Assembly: GCA_027946555.1 (NCBI GenBank) | Contig: JAPEVC010000009.1 | Span: 1 to 64,000 of the forward strand | DNA: 64,000 nucleotides | From: Gnomoniopsis sp. IMI 355080 | Lineage: Eukaryota > Ascomycota > Sordariomycetes > Diaporthales > Gnomoniaceae | Direction of reading: 5' to 3' | In this document: piece after piece, positions 22,001-33,227 of the stretch | Position numbering within the stretch: position 1 is the first letter of the stretch | Layout: every line of letters begins with the position of its first letter | Position numbers and translations under genes: made by a program | Notes under the pieces: model-generated | Seen by the model: the letters and a program-made list of their open reading frames with translations, nothing else | Databases searched by the model: none | Told to the model about the DNA's origin: nothing

Positions 22001-25000
22001 GAGACCAAATTTGTTAACTTGTCGTACGAGAGCATGCTTCGGCGCAAATTCGATGGCGCACAGACTGCCTTACAAGCCATGGGCAACCTATGGGTCAAAG
22101 GTTTCAACGTGGATTTGAACAAAGTCAACGGCATCGATTCCTCCACTGAGATGCTGGTCGACCTGCCACCCTACAGCTGGAACCACTCCTTGACGTTCTG
22201 GGATGAGTCGCATCTCAGCAAGGCCTACCGCATGCGGGAGAAGCCAAGGCTCGATCTTCTTGGCTACCCAGTGGCTGGAGTCCCGGATCCTACATGGCGT
22301 AACTTCCTGCGTTGCTCCGAAAATCCATGGATTCGTGAACACCAGGTTCAGGGCAACATTCTCTACCCAGGAGCGGGCATGCTGGTCATGGCCATTGAAG
22401 GCGCCAAGCAGCTTGCAGAGTCTGGCAACAACAACGAAGTGATCTACGGTTATGAGCTGCGCGATGTCAGCATTGTGGCTGCCTTGCGTGTACCTGATAC
22501 CGAGAAGGGAGTCGAGGTTATGGTGCAATTTCACCCCCGCCGGACGGGTACGAAGGCTGCTCCCTCAACAAGCTTGAACGAATTCGCGGTGTCCTCGTGG
22601 TCGGAAGATACCAATGAGTGGATTGTCCACGCACGGGGTATGGTATCAGTTACTTACGTCTCCTCTCTCTCGCCTGCGATGCAGAAGGAAATCGAGCTAG
22701 AGAGCCTGGCGCAAAAGAAGGCCTTCCTCGAGACCAAGGAGATCTGCCAAAAGCCGGCTCGAAGCTTCCTATATGATGTGGTGGACACGATCGGTATGAA
22801 GTACGGCCCTACTTTTCGCAACATGAAGGAACTATTCGCTGGCCCTGGAGCCAGCTACGGTATAGTCAGCGTGCCAGATACCAAGGGCGTCATGCCGATG
22901 GGATTCGAGTATCCATCGGTGATCCACCCGGCTACCTTCGACTCGATGCTCCATCTGCTCTTCCCAGCTATTGCAGGCGAAGAGCAATCCATGTCCGAAG
23001 CCGTTGTGCCGATTTCTTTCGACAGAGTCTTTGTCTCGGCTGACATTCCCAATACTCCTGGAACCAACCTCCACGGTATATCCACTGCCGAGAAGATGAG
23101 TTACACCACTTGGACCTCATCGATTACCATCTCGGACGAGTCCTACAGCAAGCCTCTGATCATCATGGAAGGCCTAGGCCTCGCATCGATCGGAGGAGAC
23201 AGCAATACCGATGCAGTCGAGACACGCGCTTCATGTTTTGACCAGGTGTGGCACGAAGACGTTGATTTACTGGCGCCAGACCATGTCAAAGAATTGGTAT
23301 ACAAGCGCACCATTCCCAACGCTGACGACGAGTCCGTTTTGGACCTTCTGGAGTATGTGTGCCTCGTACATATCGTGCGTTGCCTGGAGTGGTTGCAAAC
23401 CCCCGAGGGCAAAGAGAGTGCTCCACAGGACGGCTTCTGGAAACTGTACGTGGACTGGATGGAGGAGTGCAAGGCCAACTTTCCTCCTCTGGACACGGAC
23501 CCAGATGTGGTGAAGACGAAGCTGGAATCTGCCAAGAATCGGATTGCCCTTTCGGAGAGTGGAAGTATTACGGTGCAGATGGTCGACCGCATAGGCGAAA
23601 ATCTTACCAACGTATTCCAGCGCAAGGTTGAGCCGCTACAAGTTATGACCGAAGGTGACTTGCTGTACACATTCTACCGCGGTGCTTTTGGCACATCCTT
23701 TAACAGCAACGTGGCTGAGTATGTTGGCCTTGTGGCTGATAAGAGTCCTGGCCTGGCCATTCTCGAAATCGGTGCTGGCACCGGCGGTACCACTTACCAT
23801 GTCCTTGAGCGTCTGCGTAACGAAGATGGCAGCTCCAAAGCTAAGAAGTACTTCTTCACTGACATCTCACCCGGTTTCCTGGGCAAGGCGCAGGACCGTT
23901 TCATCAAGGATGCATCGATCATGGAGTTTGGAACGTGTAACATTGAGAATGACCCCATGACGCAAGGCTTCCAGCCTGAGACTTTCGATTTGATCGTGTG
24001 TGCCAACGTTTTGCATGCAACTAAAAGCATCCAAGAGACGCTCGAGCACTGCCGTGCTCTGTTGAAACCTGGTGGCAAGCTGGTCCTGTCTGAAGTGACC
24101 ATCAAGCGTATATTCAGCGGCTTCATTATGGGTCCATTGCCCGGTTGGTGGCTCGGTGAAGCTGATGGTCGCAAGGGCGGACCGCTAATGGACGTTGAGG
24201 AGTGGGAAGCTGCGCTGAAGAAGGCTGAATTCTCTGGTGTGGACATGGACGTACGGGGTGACCGTCCAACCTCGATCGAGCCTGTCTCGCTTATTGTCTC
24301 TACGAAGCCTGCCACAACAAGGTCGAAGCCTGCGACGCGTTACGCAGTCATCAGCACTGGTACGCCTCAAAGCAAGACCCTTGCTGTCGCCCTGCAGACC
24401 ACCTTCCAAAAGGCAGGTCTTGATGCCTCGTTGACAGAATGGGACTCGTTCACAGAGTTAGACATCGCAGAAAGATACTGTCTTTCTCTGGCTGAATGGG
24501 AAACACCCATACTCACCAACCTGACCGATGCCGACTGGGATAAGCTTCGTCTTGTGCTCAACAAGTCCGCCGGAGCCCTGTGGATCACCGGTGGCGCAGC
24601 CATGGAATGCACACATCCCATGCAGTCCCTCATGGTTGGCCTCTCGCGAGCCATCCGCAATGAAGATGCCGGTCTTCTCCTGGCAACCTTGGATATTGAC
24701 GCTCCCGAGTCCCTTACTGACATTGCCGCCACCACGGATGCTGTCCTGCGGGTGGCGGTGGACCACAGCCGTGGCGATAGGGAAGACGGGGAGTTCGCGT
24801 CACGCAGCAAGGAGATTTTTGTTCCCCGCGTGGAGCGTGTGCCTCAAGTGGACAAATCCCTCCGCCGTTACGAGGCAAAAGGTGACCCTGAGCTGGTGTC
24901 TTTCACAAGCTGTGGTCGCCCTCTTAAGTTGGGGATCAAAACACCTGGTTTATTAGATACCTTCCGTTGGGAGGAGGACGAGACCTATTACACGCCTCTC

Positions 25001-27160
25001 CAAGACGACTGGATCGAGGTGCAGGTCAAGGCCGTCGGTCTCAACTTCAAGGACGTCCTCGTTGCGTTGGGCAACTTGAATGAGCACAAGCTCGGTGTCG
25101 ATGCATCTGGTATCGTGACGCGCGTGGGAAGCAACGTCAAAGACTTCAAGGTTGGCGACCGGGTGATGACAGCCTCATGCGACACCTTTGCCACATACGT
25201 CCGCTTTCCGAGCCAAGGTGCTATTGCTATGCCTGACGGCATGAGCTTCGAGGACGCGGCTTCGATGCCTTTGATCTTCCTCACGGCATATTATGCTCTC
25301 ATCACGGCCGGTGGTCTGGTCAAAGGAGAGACGATCCTCATCCACGCCGCAGCAGGTGGTGTCGGACAAGCCGCGATCATTCTAGCGAAGCACATTGGCT
25401 GCGAGATCTTTGCCACCGTTGGATCCGACGAGAAGAAAGGATTGATCATGAAGCAGTACGGTATCGCTGAGGACCACATCTTCAGCAGTCGCGATACCAG
25501 CTTCGCTAAGGGCATTATGCGAGCCACCAGTGGACGAGGTGTTGATGCGGTGCTGAATTCCCTCGCCGGTGAGGCGTTGCGATTGTCATGGCACTGCCTG
25601 GCCAAGTTTGGTCGTTTCCTCGAAATTGGCAAGGCAGATTTGTTTGCTAATACCGGTCTGGATATGAAGCCGTTCTTGGATAACAAGAGCTACATTGGCG
25701 TCAACCTACTGGACTTTGAGAATAACCCAACCCCTCGTGCTGTGGCACTCTGGGAGGATGTTGCCAGGCTCATTCAGAATGGCTCGCTAAAGCCCGTGAG
25801 TCCCGTTCAGTTATTCAACATGGCTGAGGTGGAGAAGGCCTTCCGGTACATGCAACAAGGCAAGCACATGGGGAAGGTCGTCGTCCGTGTAGATGATACA
25901 GATATGGTTCCCGCCGTTCCGCGCACACCACAAGTTGGCATAACGGGAGATGCTACTTACGTGGTTGCTGGTCTGGGTGGTATCTGCCGTGAACTCGGTC
26001 GTTGGCTCGCTGAGAAGGGTGCCAAAAATCTTGTGTTCCTTTCTCGATCTGCGTCTAGTGAAGCTGAGAACGCCGATTTTGCTAATGAGCTGCGTAAAAC
26101 TTACGGCACGACTATTCTGGCTTTCGACTGCGACATTGGTGATAGCAAGGCTCTTGCCGATGCTCTCGACAAGTGCAGGTCCCTGCCCCCTATCAAGGGC
26201 TGCGTGACAGGTGCCATGGTATTGGACGTGAGTTCGTCTCTTCCTTTCAAAACTCTACACGTTAAGCTGACACGTTGGGAACAGGACACCCTTTTCGATA
26301 AAATGACAGCAGCCCATATCCGCAAGACTGTCGGGCCGAAGGTTCATGGTACCTGGAACCTACATAAGCAGCTTCCTCGCGACCTCGACTTCTTTGTGAT
26401 GCTCTCGTCTCTTGCAGGCGTGATGGGTCACCGTGGCCAAGGTAACTACGGCGCGGGAAATATTTTCCAGGACTACTTTGCCTCGTACCGGCGCTCCTTG
26501 GGGCTCCGTGCATTGACCATCGACATTGGCTATCTGCTGTCTGTGGGATTTGTCGCCGAAAACGACCAGTATGTAGACCACGTCAAGGCCATGGGTCTGA
26601 AAGTCATGCACAATAGCGACCTACACGGCCTCCTCTCAATTTCCATGGAGGACCCCAAGACGCATCCGGCGCAGATAATGTGTGGGCTTCCTTTCAATGA
26701 GTACTCTGAGGCCTGGTACTGGATGAACGATGGCCGATTTGCGGCGCTGCGGAACCGCGGGGAGGGAGCGGGCGCGGGCGCAGGCTCGGCCATCTCGTTG
26801 CGGGACGAACTTGTACGCTGTACAGATGGTGCGACAGCTGTGGATCTCATCACTGCTGCAATGGTCGAACGGTTGGCGAAGCTCATGATGATGCCGGAGA
26901 GTGATGTTGACGCCGGCAAGCCACTGAGCACATATGGTGTTGATGTAAGTGCCACTCTGTGCTTTGAAATGCCTCCAAAATATGCGTTCTCTAGAGACTC
27001 ACCTGCTAACAAGCCATACTAGTCGCTGGTGGCCGTTGAGGTGCGAAATTGGATTGCGCGTGAAACGGGCGTAGACGTGTCGGTCTTCGACATCATGGCT
27101 CATGTGCCCATGCGCCAGTTGGCGAGTGATTTGGCGGGCAAGTGTAAGTTGTTACAGTAG
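19040..27160 (+). CDS. highly reducing polyketide synthase (KS-AT-DH-MT-ER-KR-ACP)
   Basis: Seven exons: 19040-19242, 19300-19716, 19776-20429, 20585-21684, 21771-26227, 26285-26944 and 27023-27160; 2,542 residues, the usual size of a complete HR-PKS. KS has Cys181 (DTACSSS), His316 (EAHGTGT) and His354 (NIGHLEG). AT has Ser656 in GHSSGEIAAAY. DH has His982 (HQVQGNILYP) and Asp1182 (HPATFDSML). The C-methyltransferase keeps its SAM motif (LEIGAGTGG, about 1456-1464). ER has the NADPH motif HAAAGGVGQ (about 1983). KR has GLGGIC (about 2190) and Tyr2332. The ACP attachment Ser2498 is the first codon of the last exon. There is no thioesterase. The enzyme should make a reduced, C-methylated chain on one iterative module in the cytosol; the product is unknown. 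The 57-bp intron in KR is in frame and would add 19 residues if retained. P450s and a FAD oxidase upstream are likely tailoring partners. Confidence 0.97.
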
Positions 27161-27515
27161 AATTGATTAAGTCGATAGAGTGCTCGACTGCACGTTGGAC
27201 TAGATGCCATGCTTTTGGTATTTTATGATGAATGTATATACAATCATCAGCATTCGAAACCAGAAATGGCACTACTCAGTACTAAGAGTAGTTGATAAAG
27301 GGACTTGATGAGCAAGTGGTCCGTCTGAACTCACAAGTGCCCCCCTGGCATGAGCCGACCCACCTTACCAGCAGGGAGGACCCTGTCTTTATTGCCTGCC
27401 GGGTATCCAAAAAATTGTTCGGATCATTGAAGGCTGGATTGGAACGCGCCACGGTCTCGTAACGACGACCTTCTTAATTCTCTTCACCACCTTCTTTATC
27501 CATGAATTTGCGAAG
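27161..27515. other. intergenic, PKS end to mitochondrial EF-G start
   Basis: About 355 bp marking the right border of the cluster. It holds the PKS 3' end and the EF-G promoter, including a 5-codon uORF at its end. Confidence 0.55.
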
Positions 27516-27519
27516 ATGA
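27502..27519 (+). promoter_or_regulatory. 5-codon uORF overlapping the mEF-G start
   Basis: ATG AAT TTG CGA AGA TGA; its stop overlaps the main start as ATGA (27516-27519). This geometry permits termination-reinitiation control, provided the transcript includes the uORF. Confidence 0.4.
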
Positions 27520-30041
27520 GGGCGTCTAGAGCCGTGGCCGTCTTGGGCGATGGTCGCATATTTAGCTCGAGCCCTGGAGCGAAGTTGTTGAGCTTGAGCT
27601 GTCGTCCAACGACAAGCAGCGACACGCCGCGAAGATGGCAGCCGATCCAGTTTGACAATGTATCGACTAGAGCCTTCAGTCAGACTCTGCAGAAGGGCGC
27701 CGCTCTCAGCGCTGCTCAGGAAGCGTATGTATACCTTTGAAAGCTCTATGAAATTTCCCAATTCCGAATTTTAATGACTGACCGTTGCGACATATGCAGT
27801 CTCAAAGCCGCCAAAGACGCCGCTAACCTCTCCCCAGAGGTCGTCAAGGAGCGCATGAGCCCCGAAGAGAGGAAGCGACTTTCTATGGTCCGAAACATTG
27901 GTATTGCAGCACATATCGACAGCGGTAAAACAACATGTACCGAACGAGTCCTCTTCTATACTGGCCGTATCAAGTCCATCCACGAGGTTCGAGGCCGTGA
28001 CAGCGTCGGCGCAAAGATGGACTCTATGGAACTGGAACGTGAACGTGGAATCACCATTCAATCTGCTGCTACATTCTGTGACTGGGTAAAAAAGGAAAAC
28101 GGAATCGACGAAACCTACCATATCAACTTGATCGACACCCCTGGCCACGTGGACTTCACCATTGAGGTCGAACGAGCCCTGCGAGTCCTGGATGGAGCTG
28201 CCATGATCCTGTGCGCCGTGAGCGGCGTCCAGAGTCAGACCATCACGGTCGACAGGCAAATGAAACGCTACAACGTACCCCGGATCAGTTTCGTGAACAA
28301 GATGGACCGCATGGGCGCCAACCCCTTCAAGGCCGTCGAGCAGATCAACTCCAAGCTGAAGTTTCCCGCCGCCGCTGTTCAGGTTCCCATTGGTTCCGAG
28401 AAGGAATTTGAGGGCGTTGTCGACCTGATCTACATGCGCACTATCCGAAACGATGGCCACCGTGGTGTCAATATTAAGTACTCTGACCAGATTCCCGAGG
28501 ATGTCATGGAGCTCGCCAAGCAAAAGCGCCAGGAGCTCATTGAGAAGCTCGCGGATGTCGACGACGAGATGGCTGAGATGTTTCTGGACGAAAAGGAGCC
28601 GACCCCTGAGCAGATCAAAGCCGCTATTCGTCGTTCTACGATCGCTCTGAAGTTTACCCCGGTCCTGATGGGCACTGCGCTTGGTGACAAAGCCATCCAG
28701 CCGATGCTCGATGCTATCTGTGACTACCTCCCGAACCCCTCTGACGTAACGAACATGGCTCTCGACCGCGAGAAGAACGAAGCACCCACAGCTCTTGTCC
28801 CATACAACGCGCTCCCTTTCGTCGGTCTAGCTTTCAAGCTCGAGGAGAATCCCTACGGTCAACTCACCTATATTCGCGTGTACCAAGGCTCGCTGAAGAA
28901 GGGCAACTACCTGTTCAACTCCCGCACCAACAAAAAGGTCCGAATTCCGCGTATTGTCCGTATGCACTCTAACGAGATGGAGGACGTTGCGGAGATTGGC
29001 GCCGGTGAAATTTGTGCCGTGTTTGGTGTCGACTGTGCCTCTGGTGATACCTTTACTGATGGAAACCTACCCTACACTATGAGCTCTATGTACGTACCAG
29101 ACGCGGTTATGTCCCTCTCGATCAAGCCAAAGCGAAGCAGTGACGCCGACGCCTTCTCGAAGGCCATGAATCGATTCCAGCGGGAGGATCCCACTTTCCG
29201 ACTCGCCGTGGACGATGAATCTGAGGAGACCATTATCTCTGGCATGGGCGAATTGCATCTTGAGGTTTACGTTGAGCGTCTCCGCCGTGAGTACAAGGTC
29301 GATTGTGAAACAGGCCAGCCGCGCGTTGCCTACCGCGAGACCATCACACGCCGCGCAGACTTCGACCACACGCTGAAGAAGCAGACTGGTGGACCGGGTG
29401 ATTTTGCCCGCGTGGTGGGCTTCATCGAGCCCTACGAAGAGGGAGGTGAGAAGAATCACTTCGAGACGCAAGTCATTGGTGGCACTATCCCGGACAAGTT
29501 CCTTTCAGCTTGTGGAAAGGGTTTCGAGCTCGGCTGCATTGAGGGTCCGCTCCTGGGACACAAGGTCATCGGCACCTCACTCATTGTGACAGACGGTGCG
29601 ACACACGTGACAGATTCGTCGGATTATGCCTTCCAGATGGCTACGCAAGCGGCGTTCCGCAAGGCCTTCAAGGACGCGGGTGGTGTTGTTCTAGAGCCCC
29701 TGATGAAGACGACAATTACGGCGCCGAACGAGTTCCAGGGTAATATTATCATGTTGATGAACAAGCGTGGCACTATTCAGGATACCGAGATCGGCCCTGA
29801 TGACTTCACGCTGATTGCCGACTGCTCGCTGAACGCCATGTTTGGGTTCAGCTCGCATTTGCGCGCAGCTACCCAGGGTAAGGGCGAGTTCGGCATGGAG
29901 TTCAGCCACTATGCGCCCGCTCCACCTCAATTACAGTAAGTGCCTCGTTTCTTGATAATCTAAGAGGGTGAATGCTGACATCTCGACAGGAAGGAGCTTG
30001 TTGCTAAGTACGAGAAGGAGAGACAAGAGAAGAACAAATAG
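27516..30041 (+). CDS. MEF1: elongation factor G, mitochondrial
   Basis: Three exons, 27516-27724, 27800-29935 and 29990-30041; 798 residues. It moves tRNAs and mRNA on the mitochondrial ribosome after each peptide bond, using GTP. The first ~65 residues are Arg/Ser-rich with few acids, as in a matrix-targeting peptide. GTPase motifs are intact: AAHIDSGKTT (about 104-113), RGITIQSAA, DTPGHVDF (about 182) and NKMDRMG (about 236). Domains II-V follow, with GGPGDFARVVG-type domain IV sequence and the C-terminal FGFSSHLRAATQGKGEF signature. The last exon adds a basic tail (KYEKERQEKNK). It is a housekeeping gene bordering the polyketide cluster; its 3' end converges on LYS12. Confidence 0.96.
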
Positions 30042-30546
30042 ATGCCTTGTGTTGGCAAGCAGGCCGAGGCCTGTTGATATCGTAAAGCCAGAATATCATC
30101 AAGCAGAAAATAGACGAGTTAGAAATGTATCATACCAGGTCTGCGCATCTGGGCATTTAGACTGGGGCGCATCTGTATTCTATCATGGAGGCTATAAAAA
30201 GCAAGCAGAAGCAGCCTGGTTGGAGACAAGTCCATCTGGAGACACTGCCAGGGTTATCGTGTATATACGGACGAGATCACTAGAAAATACACCAAACCCA
30301 TCCTCACTCCCACTACTGAGCCGGACTCTATATATTCGCACTGTAACAGTGGTTTTGGAAGGTAAGACAAGAATTACTGCATAGCCAGGATCGTGATCCC
30401 AGCTGTGGTAGAGTTTGAATCGCGATATGCGTGGATTGTAAACCACTCTACAGTGAGATAGTCCCCTGTGAATCAAGAATTTTCATTTTTCCTTTTGTCT
30501 ATGCCCCTAGATGCCCCAACCTGTTGCGACGTATCTTTTTTTACCT
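30042..30546. other. convergent 3' intergenic region
   Basis: Between the stops of mEF-G (plus) and LYS12 (minus); 3' UTRs of both are expected here. No gene seen. Confidence 0.55.
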
Positions 30547-31687
30547 TTACAGTCTCTTCAGCACGTCCTCAACAACCTGGTCTGTGGTGTACTTTCCACC
30601 CAGATCCGGCGTCACAATGCCAGCTGCAAGCGTAGCATCAACAGCCGCATAGATCTTGGCAGCTGCCAGCTCCAGGTCCATAAACTCCAGCATGACTCCC
30701 ACACTCCGCATAGTGGCAATGGGATTCGCCTTGCCCTGTCCCACAATGTCCGGGGCGCTTCCATGCACCGGCTCGCCAATCGCGAAGCCCTCGCCCACAT
30801 TCGCACTCGGAATCAGCCCCAAGCTGCCCAGCAGTCCCGCGCCCTGGTCGGACAAGATGTCGCCGTACAGGTTCGGCGCGACGACAACGTCATAGTACTC
30901 GGGCTGCTGCACAAGCTTCAAGGCCATGCTGTCGACAATCTGCTCCTCGACTTTGACGTTGGGTGTGGTGGCGGCAAGAGCCTCACGTGCCGTGGTGCGG
31001 AACAGACCGTCGGTCTGCGACAGCACGTTGCTCTTGTGCACGACTGTGACCATGGGCGCGGCATGAATGCTGCTCGCACCAGCATCGCGCATCTTTTGGC
31101 GACGCTCGGCAATACGCCCGGCCATGGCAGCAATGCGATAGCTAGCGCGACCGGTGATGCGCTTGATGGCCTCGGCCACGGGACGGCCGTCCGGTCCATC
31201 AGGGCGGGTGGTCTCCTCCTTGACGTACAAGTCCTCGGTGTTCTCACGCACAATGACCATGTCCACAGGCTGCTGGCGGAACAGGGACGTGGCGACACCC
31301 TTGACGGGCCGCACGTTGGCGTAGAGGTCGAGCTTCTTGCGCAGCGCGACGATGGGGGACGAGTAGCCGGCGACAGCCTTGGAGGGCGACTGCACGGCGC
31401 CAAAGAGGGCGCCGTCGCATTCTGCCTTCAGGGTATCGACGGTGTGCTGGGGCAGCGCGGTGCCGGTGCGGGTGAAGGTGTCGAAGCCAGCATCGAGGTC
31501 GACGAAGGAGAAGGAGAGCTTGAGGGAGGCGGGCAGGGATTCGAGGAGGCGGCGGCCGGCGGGGACGACTTCGCGGCCGATGCCGTCGCCGGGGATGAGG
31601 CCTGATTGGTTTTGTGGTGTTAATCAATTGACAGTTTCACGTGGGGTGGAACGACATCATACCAATCCGCAGTGTTCTGGCAGCCAT
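30547..31687 (-). CDS. LYS12: homoisocitrate dehydrogenase
   Basis: Two exons, 31687-31663 (25 nt) and 31601-30547; 359 residues. It oxidatively decarboxylates homoisocitrate to 2-oxoadipate with NAD+, in the mitochondrial alpha-aminoadipate route to lysine. That route is found in fungi and not in plants. The short first exon encodes MAARTLRI; the second starts with GLIPGDGIGREV. The family block RENTEDLYVKEE (about 125-136) and the metal/substrate region NLYGDILSDQGAGLLGSLG (about 250-268) are intact. VRENTEDLYVKEE, with no isopropylmalate-type loop, separates it from LEU2 and from NAD isocitrate dehydrogenase. The very short first exon is typical of such genes and easily missed by automatic annotation. 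A 364-codon frame on the opposite strand is only its shadow. Confidence 0.93.
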
Positions 31688-33227
31688 TTCAATAATTAAT
31701 CTAGATGGCTGTGAGACTGAGTCCTGTAAGTGAGGGCAGTAGAAAAGCGAACGAGAGGAAAAAAAGGCAAGACTTACGGGGCCGACTCCGGAACCGCGAT
31801 CGGGGCAGGGGTACCAGACATTAGGTACGTACCGATTCCAAGTTAGACTTGTCGCGTCCAATTCAAGGTGCTCTTGACGTGAAGGCCTCCATCCAATGAT
31901 GCTAGCCCAGTAATTGGCTACCCCTATGAAGAACTAGGCCATACATCAAACTATAACATCACACCTTTTGAGACGCGGGAGATCCTCATGCTCTAGCGCA
32001 GTCATAACCATCACTTGACCTGGTGTTGTATTGGGCGGACAATTGTAGCGGCAAATGAGGTCAATATTATCAGGGCAGCAATATTGTGTAGGAGAGATGA
32101 GACGGGGTCACTGTGATCACTTTCCACATTATAGCAATGGATGCTGCAAGAACTGAGTGGGTATGTTCATATGCCGCGCGACGTGATGCACCAGGTGGAA
32201 ACAATGTCTCGGAACTCCAAGTCAGTTTTACTTTTACATGACACGACTTTTAGGCTTTGCTGCACCGTATTAGCGTATGGTACAAAATATACTACTACTA
32301 ACGGGGGTTAAGGCATTCAAGAGTATTGCAGTATTCCAGCATGATTTTAAATGTCCAAATCTACAATATATCCAACCCACATCTTTCTCTATTTACAGTA
32401 TATATGTGTTTTAATGTCCCTGGCCCTTTACATCAAACAGCCCTATGAACCCTTTGAGTGGGGCTGTCATTTTGTCTCGTGGTCTCTGATGTAGAGGGTA
32501 ATAAGTACGTACTACATATACTACGGTAGTACACCCCCCCCCCCATTTGTCACAAATATTACTTGAGGTACATAGTAAACACCAAAATGCCCTGTCACTC
32601 ATATCATGTCATGACACTTCTGGCTCCAAGTTGTTCCAGACTCTCCAACACCACAAAGAATTCCCAACAGTCCCATTTAGTGATCTGGACTCGAATACAC
32701 CAAAGGAATCAGCACTTGCATGTGCAGAGTAGCTATGAGTCGCATGTCTCCTGCACAAGAAGTGGCACCAGAGTGCGTTTTGGGAAGCTACCAGGGTTCG
32801 CGCTAGTGTCAGGACACTCGGGACGGACCCCTCAAAAAGGGGTCGACCGACACAAGCACAGCCTTGCCCGCCAATACTCGGGCCTCCACAAGCAGCAGCT
32901 CCCTCCTTTGCGCGTGCGACGACGCCTCCTCCAGTCTGTCTTTGATTCTTGACATCTTCAAATACCCACCACTCCTTTTACCATTCTTGTCCTTTGCGCG
33001 CACTGTTGATCTTGCTTGCGACTGCACTCTTTGCTCTGCTGAGCTTGTCCTTTGCGACACGTTGCGAAACAACAAGCAGGAGCTGTTTTGCTAGCAACTT
33101 TTGCTCTTGTTACTATTCTGGCGCTTGTCCTTTAGTGTTGGCCTTGGACCCTCAGAGCTTTGTTTGGCTCTCTACCCACTCGTTGAAGGAAGGAAGTAAA
33201 GAAAAGAAAGTGAAAAGAAGAGAAAAA
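31688..33227. other. intergenic, 1.5 kb
   Basis: Divergent promoter region of LYS12 and the disordered-protein gene. Contains an 11-C tract (32534-32544). The last ~50 bp are purine-rich up to the ATG at 33228. No gene supported. Confidence 0.5.
32534..32544. repeat. poly-C tract (11)
   Basis: Homopolymer of eleven C in non-coding DNA, a likely site of length variation or sequencing error. Confidence 0.85.

Noticed and set aside
25964..25990. GLGGIC in the PKS ketoreductase in place of GLGGIG
   Set aside because: I recall Cys at this position in many working fungal HR-PKS ketoreductases, so it is not a sign of inactivity.
27771..28523. 250-codon minus-strand frame inside mitochondrial EF-G
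   Set aside because: Antisense shadow of a strongly conserved gene.
30511..31605. 364-codon frame on the plus strand opposite LYS12
   Set aside because: Exact antisense shadow of the second LYS12 exon, caused by its codon bias; Arg/His/Gly-rich and without any family motif.
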